Assembly: GCA_013400155.1 (NCBI GenBank)
Contig: VXBM01001657.1
Coordinates: 10,921-74,920, forward strand
Source of the DNA: Helopsaltes ochotensis
Taxonomy: Eukaryota; Chordata; Aves; Passeriformes; Locustellidae
Reading direction: 5' to 3'
Length of the DNA: 64,000 nt
The position numbers and the translations under genes were made by a program. Under the pieces are notes generated by a model. The model did no database searches, was not told the DNA's origin, and worked only from the letters and a program-made list of their open reading frames with translations. Below are positions 1 to 12,431 of the stretch, one piece after another; within the stretch, counting starts at the first letter, position 1; each line of letters starts with the position of its first letter.

Positions 1-2368
1 AAAACAATCCCAACTTTAAGGTCACCACGGTGAGAGTACTAGAACTACATTAATTAAAACTCAGCATACCTTAATCTAATTTCTAACTGCGCCACAGGCT
101 TACTCACTGCCAGCAAGGCCAAGAAAACAGAGGCCTACTTCAGGCCCCAAACCCTGAGGCCTATTAGGATAGCTCAGCCACATCCCACAACAGATCATGT
201 CCTTGCTCTTTAAAAAAACTCTGCTACAACACTCTGAGATTTTTACTGAACTATCTAGTCACATACCACATTAAGATTATCTGAAGAACATACAAGAAAC
301 ACATTTAAAGTAATAGACAACTCATTGCCTGCTACTTGACAGCTGACACAGGTGTTAGACTACATGTGTGAACCAAAGAAAGCGCAAAGTATACATGAAG
401 CATTGCCAACACCTCAAGCTTAGACTGAAACATTCTTCATCTCTTTCTTAATCACATGATACCAGGTACTATGGAAATCTGAACCCAGATTTTTAATATT
501 TTGGTAAGAATTTATGAGATTATTATGGAAATTAAAGAGATGGCTTTAAGATCTATGAATTTACTTTTGTGTTATCAATCAATACTTCCTTCAAGCTTGC
601 TGTTTCATCTTTTTCAAACCATATCATTCTGTCACAAGCAAGGGCATCTACAATCAGTGACTTGCATAGGGCTGGAACCAAAAAATACCACCAAAGCAAA
701 GCAGTGTCTGAAAACTGAGCTGCCAAATGGCAAGTGACTTACTTTCCAAAGAGACAGTACAGGTAAATGGTTCAGCCTTGGGCATGGGTACACCTTATGT
801 AACAATGAGCAGTGAGGAACAAGTGGCAGCTGAGATCTGGATTTGCACAAAGACTCCTGGGATATCTGCAACCAACATACATGTTACCAAAAGTAGCTGC
901 AAAAACTGCCTTACAAGTCAATGGTCAGGACAAACATATTCACTCTTTCGTATCTTTGTCCAATAAGGCTCAGGAATAAAATCCTTCTGTAGAGAATCTT
1001 ATTTCAGCTGCAAAACAAATTAGTCAGAGCTAGCCATTGGGCTGGCACATAATCTAAAACCTGAGAAAGGATGACTGTAATCATGATGACAGGCAAAAGC
1101 CATTTGCACCTATAGCCTCTTATTTCCACCCCCACCCCTCCCAGTTTACTCACTCAGTAGCATGAGGACATGTTCACAGCTCTCTGCTTATGTGGCTGCT
1201 CACAACCACTTGACAACAAGAAATATTGATGTTGATGTTTCTTAAGCTATAGTAGACGTTTCCTTTGTCACACATCAAATATATTGGCATTTGAGGGGAT
1301 TTAGAACTTGCTCAAAACGGTAAAGCCTCACGAGTGCTCTGCTGTCTGAGCATACTAAGACAGAGCAAGAACATTGTTAAAGGCCTTGCTCAATCAAGAG
1401 CTCCCACAATGCCAAAGTTTTCTCCCTTAGCTCTGCATCAAGGGCACAACTAAACCTATAAGCACTGATTCTATTAGTCAGGCATTATGCTTGAACTATA
1501 GAGGGAATTCAGCAGTGTGTTTTTATTTTTCACGAGCATTTGTTTCTACTGTAGCCAGTGATTACTGTACAAGTCTTGTTTAGGTGATTTCTGTTTTCTT
1601 CTGTACTCATCAAAATAGTTCTCATTTTCAAGGAAAAATCACTGACTGATCACTGTCATACCATTAGAGTATCCCATCATTCCTCTTATTCACCTCACAA
1701 GCAGCAGAGAGGAAAAAACCCATGTCGTCTTTTAGGTGCTTACAGAGAGAATATTCAAATGAAATGGGAGGTGAGTGCATGTTTTAGCCAGAGACAGTCT
1801 TGGAGAAAAGAAATATGTTTTCTGCACACCCTCCAAACCAGAAAAACAGAGCACAATTTTTTTGTGATAAGAATAAACCTTCAGTGTTGCCTGGAGGAGT
1901 TACACATAGGAGAAAATCTAGTTCGTTCTATGCAATACAGTAAAGATCAATGCCAGATCAAGGTTTGAAAACTACTTTAATGTGAACTGCAGAAAGTGGA
2001 CAGAAAAGCTTTCCACAATGATGTGGCCCTATGGCACCAAAGTAAACTTTATTGAAAAATAAAACAGTCTCTTCCATCCACTTCTATACTAGAACTCTTG
2101 TCCATTTCAAAGTACTTATTGCATAAATGCTATTATAGCAATGAAAATATCAATGCAGAACAGAGTTTGGCAATGTGATTTCATACCAGGATAAATCTCT
2201 GTGGTTTGTTGGACTCTCCCTGTTAAGGGAAAAAAAAAAAGTTTAAAGTGGGAGTGGACATAAATTATTTATCTAGGTAAATCCTGCAGTGTTGAATGTT
2301 GTCAAGTCTGCATGAGATTACAATTATGAATTCCAGTGTCTTTGCTAAGAGGTTTGCTAAATCAGGTC
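1..2368. other. Unique AT-rich non-coding DNA
   Basis: No recognisable gene or interspersed repeat. Open frames here are 60-79 codons, have no recognisable domain and overlap on both strands, as expected by chance. A short A-run lies near 2230. Nothing else can be supported. Confidence 0.6.
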
Positions 2369-3041
2369 TGTCCTGGTTTATGGCAAATTTGGGAGGAAAC
2401 CTCCGAATGGGGTTCCTCTGGAGAAGCAAACCCAAATGGACTCTCATCCTGACTGGTCCGGGAAAAAATCTCCTTAAAGAAAAGTGGAAAAAGCTACTTA
2501 TTTAACAAACAAAGTACCCACAATCATAAAAAATGAATAATATGAAACAATAAAACTTCTTGCCACTCTGAAGAGAGATCGTAAAATTGAGAGAGTCCTT
2601 GCCGTGGGTGAAGCTTGGCTTGCTCAGTCTCTTATCAATTCCTCTGGAGCTGGAAAATGCCAAGGTCTAGGCCCTGGTGGGCCACAGGCATGAGATCCCG
2701 GTGTCTCCCTGTGTTTTTCAGTCCAGGACAGGTTTAAACAGTCCCCAGAAAAAAGGAAAAAAAAAAAAACCAGTCCCAGGAACTTCTCTGCTTCAGCCAG
2801 CTAAACTAACTAAAAGCACAGGAGATAAAAGCACTCTGTCCTGCTGTCTGTTTGTTCTTCAGATGACACAGTCCAGGAGCAGAATGTGTAGGAGTGACTG
2901 CAGTTTCTGAAAACAAACTCCACTCTGCTTCTTTCTCCTCCTTCGCTCTCCGAACTAGTCTTAAAGGTACAGAAACTTAATATACAGCATAAACAGAACT
3001 GACAACTGGGGATGCAAGCATCAAAAAGTCACCCCAGGACA
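2369..3041 (-). mobile_element. Solo LTR of an endogenous retrovirus (ERVL-like)
   Basis: The 673-bp block begins TGTCCTGGTTT and ends CCCCAGGACA, so it carries the TG...CA termini and an inverted terminal repeat (TGTCCTGG/CCAGGACA) expected of an LTR. Read on the minus strand it starts TGTCCTGGGGTGAC, followed by a TATATTAAG-type promoter stretch. A phrase near the other end (TCTCCTTAAAGAAAAGTGG) recurs almost unchanged in the LTR at 42152-42815, so both belong to one family. No internal retroviral sequence and no second LTR lie beside it, so it is a solo LTR. The flanking 5-mers (AGGTC, GTTGT) do not match, so the target duplication has decayed or was lost by recombination. Orientation is inferred from family resemblance. 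Small frames inside it, such as 2296-2505, are incidental. Confidence 0.75.
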
Positions 3042-5523
3042 GTTGTCTATAAAACTGGTTTTTATCTTCTTTTCTAATTTTCTGCTAAAGTAGAAGATGC
3101 CTAATAGGCTTCTTCTCACCTTAAATTTAATAACAAGACTTTGGTTTGCCCTGACATTAGTGGGAGAGTGGCTCAGAAGAGCTTTATTTACTTTAGATTT
3201 ACTTTATTTCCTTTTTAAAAATAATAATCAGGAAACAGAAGCCAAAGACTTGGCAATCTTACTGGTTCACAAGCATTTTATTCAGCAAAATTGATAAAAT
3301 GAGAAGGTTTCCATTGCTACATCTTCAAATGGACTGACATTTGGCAGCAAACGACCTTTCTAAAGTTCAGGCACTGCATTAAAAAGTGGATTATAAAGGG
3401 CATCATTAGAATTGCGGAGGAAAAGCGTTACTCAGCATGTAAATTACTGAGCTACATGAGTGGTACTAAGAAAAATAGACACAAATTAGTACTCTTGAAA
3501 GTTTCCAAGTACCTATTCAGCAGCCTTGAAAGTGATTTGTATTTGTATAGTGTCATGAGACTGGAAGCATTCAAATAAAATCACCAATCTTTCTCTAGTT
3601 GCTAAAAATTTCATTTCCAAAGAGTTTTCTCAGTGCAAAATTGTGGACCTTGAATCTTCTCCTTATTAGTCTGATTACAGCTTTATTAGCATATTTTGGC
3701 ACTTTTTCCCTTGCTGTGTGTGTGAGTAATTTATCAAAAGCGTTCTCACAATTTTCAGTCCAAAATAATGAACAGCAGAACACCTTCTACAAATTTTTTT
3801 TTATTTTTAATTATCCTATAGAGACCATGAGTACTGAATGCTGTATTTACTACAAAAACCACTTAGGGCATCCCATTATTTAATATGGTACTTTTACACT
3901 ATACATAAATTGATAGTCATGCGGCCATCACCACAAGAAAGGAAAGCCCATGTGGTACAGATATGGTGAGTTCAAGAGATGCTATTGAACATGGATAGGA
4001 CTTTTATCTAAATATTAGAAGTTAATAATGTTTATCTTCTTTCCTATATCTATGGCAAACGATGTTTTAAAGAAAGTTATATTTTTGTATCTCTCTTAAG
4101 TGCTAACTGAAAGAAAATATAGGGATACTGTCAAGACAAAATTGTGGTTTTCATTGACTGTAGTCTCAAAGACAGGAGGCAGAGAACAAAACGCTCTTTT
4201 AAACACAGTTTTTATTTCCCCTGTCTCCAATAGTCTAAGTAATGCTTTAAACAAAGCAAAACAAAACCTAAGTCCAAAAGCTTCAACAAACTAGGCAGCT
4301 CATCTTTGAGCCCAAGTTGCATTTTTCATGGTAACAGAGATATTGCTGTATGGATTTCAGCAGTATTCAGGTGTCACATCTGCTCATGTGAACTGATAAA
4401 TCCCCAATGGATGAAAGACAGCAATAGATTTATGAGTTTGTTAGAGTGAATGGAACAACTGAAAATGCACTTATCAAAAATCTACAGTTTTTCCTAAGGA
4501 CTTGCTTGCCTTAATATATATGAGAGTGACTTTGATTTCACTCAGAATTAATATAGTTTTAAAATAGAAATGAGTTTCATCTGCTGCCTCTAGGAGGTCT
4601 GCTGACGTTTTTAGTGTACCATCTAAGCCTATGCAGGAAAAATAAGAAAATAAGATGAATTTTCCATATTTTGCACAATTATTGTATTTGATGAAGTCAA
4701 AATCAAATCTAGAAAAATGCCTATTTGGTATAATATGGACCAAACTATTCATCTTCATGCATCAATATCCACTATCATTACTGTAGCTGAAGAAATCTGA
4801 ATAACATATTGTTTAAGAGGTAAATTTCTTAAATACTCGCTCATTTCTACTTCATTCCCTCCCTTTTCACCTGCCCACACAGCAACTGAAAAGACAATCT
4901 CTGTGTAAAATGAGGCTATCACACTAAACACATGTGGCCCAGATGACAATATAATAGACATTCACCCACTCCCAAGAGAGAAATACATCTAGTTACAGAA
5001 TTGGCAACTTCCACCTGAACCACACTTCTGGCTGATCTTTTAAAACTGCATGTAATATGAGATACTTGCAACAATTTTAGAACAGTAGCAAAAAATATTT
5101 TCTGGGGAAGAGAATAAATGCTTCAATTTTTATGCATAATGTCACACTTTTGCTGAAAGAAATAAAAAAAATGCTTTTTTTTATTTTCATATAATCCAGT
5201 CTTAACATTCTCAATATTGCTGAGATCAGAAACTTTTTCAGATTGAAACCAAAACCAAAACCAAAAACTAAAACTAAACCACGGGTAAAAACAATGCCAA
5301 ATTTGAAGGGAAGGCTGATCAGAGTTATGAGATTAAAGTCTTGTGCATACTCTGGTACTCAAAACCAGTGCAAAAATATAATAATTTCTGAAAAACTTAC
5401 AGCATATCTTTTAGTGACAGTTTCTCATTCCCAAAGTATTTTAAGTCTATGCTTACATTGCACCAAATATGATTAAGTAAATCAGTGGCATAATGCAGAG
5501 TTCCTCTGCCATTTTTTTCGTGC
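3042..5523. other. Unique AT-rich non-coding DNA
   Basis: No gene recognised. Open frames of up to 94 codons (3599-3883 plus, 4474-4758 minus) have no recognisable domain. The only structured item is the CCAAAA-type simple repeat near 5249. Confidence 0.55.
5246..5282 (+). repeat. CCAAAA-type simple repeat
   Basis: Imperfect tandem hexamer (ACCAAAACCAAAACC, then ACTAAAACTAAACC). It makes a short frame rich in Lys-Pro and Lys-Thr pairs, which is a translation artefact of the repeat. Confidence 0.8.
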
Positions 5524-6279
5524 ATACTTGTCTTGGTTTGAAAGACAGGTGTCTGCTAGGGAGGGCAGGACCTCCCTTTGGAATAGAGAATTCAAATCCC
5601 CTCCCTCCAAATTATTATAATTTAGAAAATTAAACGGGCTTTTCAGGCAGAGGTATGGGGTTAGGAATAACAGGTCTTTACTAATATGTATAACAAGGCA
5701 AAACAAACAACTATTACAGCATTAACAGTAAGACAGACACAAAGACCTTAAGAGGCTTTGCTTCAGAGTCCGGGGGTAGTCGGGTGCCGGGGCTCCGAGA
5801 GCACCAGGCTGAAATCCCGGGCTGTGGGTGAGATCAGAAGCGCTCTCTGATGGCAGCTGGAGCAGCAGGATTGTCCTGGCCAGACAGGGAGCACAGCGTG
5901 GTGGGAAAGCCCCCGAAGCAATGCTGAGGAAGCAGGTGGTGGCGGGACAGGGCCGGCCCAGCTCCAGCAGGGCGGAGAAGGCGAGCTCAGAGTTCTAAGG
6001 CACACGAGGAGACGATGGCAGGTTTCCTGAGACTGGACTCGGTAGCGGCAATGAACTCCTTCTGCAGCAAAGCAGCAGTAGCCATTCCTCTCCAACACTG
6101 GGACCCAGAGAGTCCAAACTGCTCCTAGCCCCTCCTTTTACCTGCCTCAAAACCATCCTGGTATCTCTCTTTTGTTCAGTCAAGCACCCTTAAGCACCCA
6201 GCAATCAGTCTCTTAGCAACTTAGGTGGGGGAAGAGAATTCCACAAAGACAAAAAACAAATCCAGCCCCCAACAATACT
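5524..6279 (-). mobile_element. Solo ERVL-type LTR with intact 5-bp target duplication
   Basis: The LTR proper is 5529-6274 (746 bp), running TGTCTTGGTTTG...AGCCCCCAACA on the plus strand. It is flanked on both sides by ATACT (5524-5528 and 6275-6279), a perfect 5-bp target-site duplication. Five bases is characteristic of ERVL (class III) integration. Read on the minus strand it starts TGTTGGGGGCTGG and carries a TATA-like GGTAAAAGG near 6131-6145. The central part (about 5765-6060) is GC- and CpG-rich compared with flanking DNA. No gag or pol sequence is attached, so this is a solo LTR left by LTR-LTR recombination. Reading frames of 111 and 62 codons inside it have no domain. Orientation is inferred from the promoter-like end and is less certain than the boundaries. 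Confidence 0.9.
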
Positions 6280-7954
6280 TTAAGTAGACCACAACCAGTT
6301 ATAAAATTGTTTTACTTCCACAGTCAGGATATGTATTCTGTATTTAATAATTTCTTTATCAGATGCTGTGCTGACAATTCAACTGTCTGACTTGTCACCT
6401 CCAGAGAGTGTGTAATTCTTCCCAAAGGAGGTCTAGGAAGAAGAAACGGAGACATAAAACCAGTAGAAGATAAACAAAATAATCACTCGATATTAAATCA
6501 AAACTTAATTGATACTGAAGAAATAAGACAACAGAAGAAATGAGAGAGGCAGAAATAGTCCATAACAAACCAGAGGGATATAATGTCAGTGCATGTTGGC
6601 ATGGGGGATAAGATGCCAAGTTCATATGCCTGAGGTACTAAAATAAGCACTGCAATGAAAAAACACAGGATAGCATAAAATTATAAACAAGGGAGATTGC
6701 ATCCACTTAAAGATTAATATAATTAAAAAGGATCTTCATTCATTAGAACAAAACCCTTTTAAACAAAGAAATCTGGTAGTATTTGCGCTTTATGTTACCT
6801 GAGACTGCAAAATTTATAGACCTGGAGGCTAAAATGTCATTCAGAGACTTAATGCTGGCATTTAAAAAACTTGAGACTGAAATTTAGACTGTCTTAAATT
6901 TCAGTGGCTTAAGCATTTTTCAAAGCTAATTGTTTCCTGAAAGCATTTTAATTTTTTTCAAAGTATCTTCTGGTAGGCCTGTGCTTGGTGTATATAAAAC
7001 TTTGATTTGCTGAATGACTGGGTGAGATAAATCCATGTTAAATGTTGGCTTCTCTTGGATGGCAACTGTCAGCCAGGGAGAAAAGCTCTTCCAGACAGAG
7101 GGAGATTTTCTTGTATGCAATAAGCAATTCTCAAAGCTAGAAAAGCCTCCACTGACAGATGAATCTTTTGCCTCTATACCCTAAAGACATCCAGAAGATT
7201 TTCCCAGTAGACTTTTCTGAGCTTGAGAGGTATATTCAGCACATATATACTTACATGGGACACATAAGAGACACAACGGAGAATAAAAATATCTCAAAAA
7301 CATTATCTAGATTAGCACGAAGATGAGTAAAAAGACAGTAATCCAGTCCCTTCTGTGTGCTGGAATCTGTTTTGTTCACAATGTGTTTTGAATACTTATA
7401 GAGAGCAGAACTGTTAACTTTATTGTCATGAAAAACATTCAGATGTTAGCATAGTTAGTCTCTCATTTTATTTATTTTGGCATAAGACTTTAGGATCAGG
7501 AGGAAAGTAAGGAGTATTTTTTTTTGTTTGTTTCTTTTATTCTGAATCTATTTATTACAAATTTTATTATACTAGATATAATATTCAAATAAAATTTAAA
7601 GCAATTTTTTAAGTTATAGCTATTTAGTTTAAAGTTCTTGTCTCTAAATGTGTTGTGCTTGATTTAGTAATATATAGACTGTGAATATGCTATTGAAAAT
7701 TGCCATGCGTCCTTTGACATTCATGCTAAACTCTGAGAGGAGTTACCTATTTTCTCTAACTAATTGTTCAGTGCACAAATTCTGTCTGGAGGATACCTCA
7801 CAGGTCATAAGATTATGTCCTTTGACATCACAATCAGTCACAATCTGCATTGCAGTATAATTATTACCTGTTAAAGAAGTTTTGTGTTTCATTCACACTG
7901 CTTTTACCAAAAGATCACCTCAGAATCTTATTCCGCTGAGGATTACAGAAGTCC
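6280..7954. other. Unique AT-rich non-coding DNA
   Basis: No gene or clear repeat. Open frames are 64-76 codons with no recognisable content. T-rich stretches lie around 7518-7640. Confidence 0.55.
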
Positions 7955-8105
7955 CCATCTCAATTTATTCATAGTTTATTTATCCCTCCCACTGCATTCA
8001 TAAATACCTGTTACATCCCTTCTTAGTCTTTGTTTGGCTAGTCTAAACAAGCTTTAGACTTTACTTTCCAGCAGACTCCTTTTCCCCTCGTCAAGTGAGA
8101 TTGAA
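7955..8105 (-). mobile_element. Possible ancient CR1/L3-like LINE fragment
   Basis: The order of phrases (CATCCCTTCTTAGTC, GGCTAGTCTAAACAAG, then a pyrimidine-rich CTTTTCCCCTC) resembles the reverse complement of the 3' part of old CR1-group elements. It is heavily diverged and has no visible end. It could equally be chance similarity. Confidence 0.3.
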
Positions 8106-8212
8106 TTCATTTTTCATGTATATAGTATTTAAAATTATGACTCCTCAGTACTTTGTAGAATGGTGAGGTGGACCAATTTGATTTTTATTTATACTTCAAC
8201 ATGTGTTAGAGA

Positions 8213-8960
8213 TGGGGTGAAAAGTTGCTCTAGGGGCTGTCCTGGTGCTGGGAGCCCTGTCCCTGGGGAGGCTCGCCTTACAGCCGATGAGGGGAGAGAA
8301 ACCTTCCACAACTGGGTGGGAAGTTAACTTTAACCTCTTGCCGGTTAGGCAGATGCCTGGATGTTCCAGACAAAAAAAAAGTGCCTGGGAAATCGGGCTA
8401 TGGGGGAAGCCTTAGCACATAAAAGCAGTTAACTGCAACATAACCAGTGCCATTTTTCTTTGTGTTTCATAGAGGGAGTGGAGGTTCGCCCAGAGGTTCA
8501 GCGTGTCCCCCCTCCCGCCCTCGCCCTTTCCTCCCTGTGGTCCTGCTGCCCTGTCCGCATCTCTCCTGCCCTGCTTCGCCGCTTCCCTGAGGCCGGTCAT
8601 CGCCGCCACAGCCCGGTGCTGCCCTGTGTCCCGATGGAGCAGGGTGCCCACGGCAGCCTGCCCTCCAGCCGTGGCAGGGAGGGGAGGCGCGGCCCGCTGC
8701 TGCCGGGAGCGCTGCCCGCAGGATCCCCGCGGGCTGTGGCAGCTAGAGGCACACAGGCTCTGTCCGCCGGTCAGGCCTGCACGGAGCTCCTGGGATTCTT
8801 GCTGAAATGCTGTCCCTGTCTTCTCTTTCTCCCTCCACCTCTTTTCCCGTCTTTCCTCCCTTTTATATCCCCCTTCAGTAGGAACACTTGATCTGCTTTT
8901 ATCAATAAACAGTTCTCACAGATAATGCGCTTTATTTTTGTTGGAGAAATCTATCAAAAA
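8213..8960 (+). mobile_element. CpG-rich ERV LTR, approximate ends
   Basis: This block has LTR architecture in the plus orientation. It starts near a degenerate TG at 8213-8219, followed by a U3-like stretch. A TATA box CATAAAAG lies at 8418-8425, a very GC- and CpG-rich segment at about 8480-8800, and a polyadenylation signal AATAAA at 8904-8909. The wording of the U3 (GTTGCTCTAGGGGCTGTCC, CCTGGGGAGGCTCGCC) matches my recollection of songbird LTRs. I could not find a target duplication for any plausible pair of ends, so both boundaries are estimates. The frame 8460-8891 (143 codons, plus) and its shadows are by-products of the GC-rich composition. A promoter CpG island of an unknown gene is an alternative for 8480-8800, but no exon follows. 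Confidence 0.65.
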
Positions 8961-11432
8961 GAATTCTTCCCTACTCCCCCTTTTACAGCAGGACAGGAAA
9001 AATGGCTTTAATATTTCTATGTCTTTGCAAGAAATACTTTATCTGAGGCAGCTTAGGACTGCATTTGCCATTTTCTTATCAGCACTTCAATCATTCTGCA
9101 TTTAATTAATGTAGCTGTACTTTCTTCTCTGACATTTTTTAAATTATGAACTTACAGCTTCTGGAACAATTTTTTTATTAGTCACAAAAAATGGAACTTT
9201 GTATTTTGTACTGCCTAATTTCATCTGCTGTCTCCCTCAGTTGTCCACAGGCTGCTTAAGGTCTTTCTATATCATTCCAGACCTCAAAAAAATTCAAGCT
9301 TTTTCCTCCTTTGTAAGATTCACTACGACACTCCCACTTGCTATTTGTGAAAATGTAAATGAAACCTTCTTTATATACACAAATAACTCAAGCATAAACC
9401 TACTTCTTACTAGGTTTTTACCTATTTTACAGTGCTTCTACAATTCTTCATTACTTGCACTGCATTTATTAATAAATTTCATAAGTGATGTCATAATAAA
9501 CACTATCCTAACTGACAGACTAGATTAATTTCATGGTTTTAATCTAAAAGACAGGTTATCACTACATTTCACAATCTACCTACAGAAAATACAGAATGTG
9601 ATTTCTACAAATTAATTTATCTGTACTTAACTAGAAGTCATTTCCTTATTTGAGTTCAGTTCAAAGTAATGACGTTTACCAGCAGAGCAATAAAAGAATG
9701 CAAGCTTTTATGCACTTTCAAAAATTCAGAGCCAATTTTCTCCTCATTGATTAGAGGAGGATCTGGCCTAATTTCCCTTTCTTTTTTAATTCTGTCAAAT
9801 TTCATGTTCATATCTCTCAGTCTCGTTCTTACTCAATACTAGTTTTATCAAGAACATGCTAGTTTTAGTACTAATCCTAGAATTCAAATCTGGATATCAG
9901 GAAGATGAGTATTTCCTTGTTACATAATTATTACCATGGTGTTTTCTTGTGACAAACTTTTTTTCTAAGCATCTGCTTCTTGTGTCAAAAGTTCCAGGAA
10001 ACAGCATTAATATTGTAGGTAGTATGCAAACACATGGAGAATCAAAATATAACATTTTCACATGAGTTTCAAGAAATTTTTTCTTTGTTTCTTTTGCTAA
10101 TAACATGCATATTGCTTGAGAAGAAAAAAAAATTGCTGTTAAAAAAAGAACTTCTTTTTTCCCTAAATCTCAGAGTGGAATGCAATAGTTGGAGCTTATC
10201 TTCCTTTTTATGTTTGGCTTTTTCAGCCATTTAGATGTCATAGAGACAGCATACTTATGTCTGACTTGAGAAGGACTTTAGGTATTTGGAAGTAATAGGA
10301 ATGACAGCTTTTGGTTTACAATTTATGGAAATAGTAAATCAAAACTTTATCAGCAGATGTACTGTTCTATTTTCTCTTCATAAAAAAAGGCAAAGAAATG
10401 TGGCTTAAAATTGAGATGGAAATTATTTAGCTACAATATTCAAAATTATAAAAGAGTATCACATTTGATACCTAATATTATTTTCAACTCCTTGTAGCAC
10501 ATGAAGCATGTGTTTGCTTTTCCTGATTCCTTTGTTTTGGCATGGAATGTGAGGGAATTTTTTCATTACTCCATTCATACATTGTAGAATAAATGTGACT
10601 CAATCAAGTGATGAACAGTGCTGAGAATCAAAATAAGCAAGGTGTCCCAAGTTATGAGTGTTATTTTGCCATATATCCCTGAGCAAGATGGCCATTTTGC
10701 AAAAGGGGCTGAGGTTTTTAAGAATGACATCAAATCTACTCCCTTTCCTAGATTCCAAGCAACTTTTCTTCCCATTGTATTTGCACTGCAATGCAAACTT
10801 ATTTTTTTTCTTAATATTTGAAGTTTTAATCAGGAGATATGATGAATTAATCTTTAAAAAAATAGAAATATATGGATCTTCAAAAAGCAAGATGTCTGAT
10901 TGTATCTAATTAAATTGCTTTCATAATCCTATGCAAACCAGCTACACAGCAATGTGTGGATTTGGCTGAAGATTAAATTAATCCCTATTTACACACACCA
11001 CATAATTCTATCTGCTTCCCCTGAGGGAGAGCATGGAGAATTTCAGAAGCATGAGCAAGCATGCTAATTTTGACAACAACTATAGAGATTTAGTTAATAA
11101 ATGCTCTGTGTAACAATAATACTGAGAGAAAAGACTTCAAGTACCATTCAGAAATCACCTCTTCCTCTCAGCCAGACAAGAAGTTCAGCTTGAACATCTT
11201 CATTTCAGACACTCTTCTGGGATCTGAATCAATCTACACAGCCATCTTTTTTCCCTCCATAGGCACACAAAAGAACACAAGTCAAAGCCTTCTGTGAAAT
11301 CCCTGCCAGTAAGTAATGCCAGTGAATGCTCTGACATTCCCTTTTCTAGCAGCTGTTGTTGCTAACAGATGGAAAATCTGGGAGCACAGTGCCCAAACGC
11401 TCATGTATGTTCCTTGCTCTTGTCATGCCAAA
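8961..11432. other. Unique AT-rich non-coding DNA
   Basis: No gene recognised. Frames up to 109 codons (9199-9528 plus) have a hydrophobic, AT-driven composition and no domain. Frames at 10575-10909 overlap on both strands. No mobile element recognised. Confidence 0.55.
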
Positions 11433-12431
11433 TATCACAGAATCAGAGAAATGCATGGGTTGGAAGGTACCTTAAAGATCATCTCATTCCAATCCCACTG
11501 TGTTGGGCAGGGACATCTTCCACTAGATTGGGATGCTCAGAGTTCCATCCAACCTGGCCTTGAACAACCCCACAGTATCCCTGGGAAGCCTGTTTATGGA
11601 CCTTATCACTCTCACAGTAAAGAATATCTTCCTAAAATCAAATCTAATCTACTCTGTCAGTTTTAAGGCATTTCTCCTTGTCCTGTCAATATATGTAAAA
11701 AGTCTCTCTCCATCTTTCTGGGAGGCTCCCTTCAGATTCTGGAAGGCCACCATTATGTCTCTCAGAAGCCTTCTGTGTTACAGGCTGAACAGTCTCTGAG
11801 CCCTTCCTCACAGCGGAGGTGCTCCATCCCTCTGTTCACCTTGGTGTCCCTCCTCTGGACTCTCTCCAACAGCTCCATGTCCTTCCTGGGCCGGGACCCC
11901 AGGGCTGGAGGCAGCTCTGCAGCTGGGCTCTCACCAGAGCGGGGCAGAGGGGCAGAATCCCCTCCCTCCCCTGCTGCCCACGGGGCTTTGGGTGCAGCCC
12001 AGGACACTCTTGGCTTTCTGGGCTGGGAGTGCCCGTGGCTGGCTCATGTCCAGCTCTCCCCCCCAGCACCCCCAAGTCCTTCTGGGCAGGGCTGCTCTCG
12101 ATCTGTTCATCCCCAGCCTGGGCTGCCTCTGGGGGCTGCCTCGACCCCGGTGCAGCACCAGCACTTGGCCTTGTTAAACCTCATGAGATTCCCAAGGGCC
12201 ACTGCTCGAGCTTGTCCAGGGCCCTCTGGATGGCATCCTGTCCCTCAGGAGTGTCACCACACCACTCAGCTTGGTGTCATCTGTAAACTTGCTGACGGTA
12301 CACTCAACCCCTTTGTCTATGTCACTGATGAAGATATTAAATAACACTGGGCCCAGTACAGAGACCTGAGGCACAGCACTTGTCACTGATATGCATCAAG
12401 ACTCTGAGCCACTTACCACCACCCTCTGGAT
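11433..12431 (-). mobile_element. CR1 LINE, 5'-truncated, with reverse-transcriptase remnant
   Basis: On the minus strand this reads as the 3' part of a CR1 non-LTR retrotransposon. The end near 11433 reads ATCACAGAATCAGAG, with the TTGGAAGGTACCTTAAAGATC phrase typical of the reversed CR1 3' UTR just inside it. Minus-strand translation near 12260-12386 gives SVLGPVLFNIF followed by FTDDTKLSG, the CR1 reverse-transcriptase palm motif (usually FADDTKL; the two catalytic aspartates are present). A frameshift follows directly: the expected continuation (DTPEGQDAIQRALD) is found in another frame. The insertion is therefore a dead copy truncated about 1 kb from its 3' end, as is usual for CR1. Plus-strand frames of 155 and 189 codons inside it are antisense shadows. 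Confidence 0.92.

Noticed and set aside
5246..5282. CCAAAA repeats resembling telomeric sequence
   Set aside because: Vertebrate telomere repeats are TTAGGG/CCCTAA; the unit here differs and the array is short.
8460..8891. 143-codon proline-rich plus-strand frame
   Set aside because: It lies in the GC-rich part of an LTR, overlaps a second frame on the same strand and has no domain.
11775..12344. 189-codon plus-strand frame, the longest in the window
   Set aside because: It is antisense to the CR1 copy at 11433-12431; the minus strand carries the reverse-transcriptase motif.
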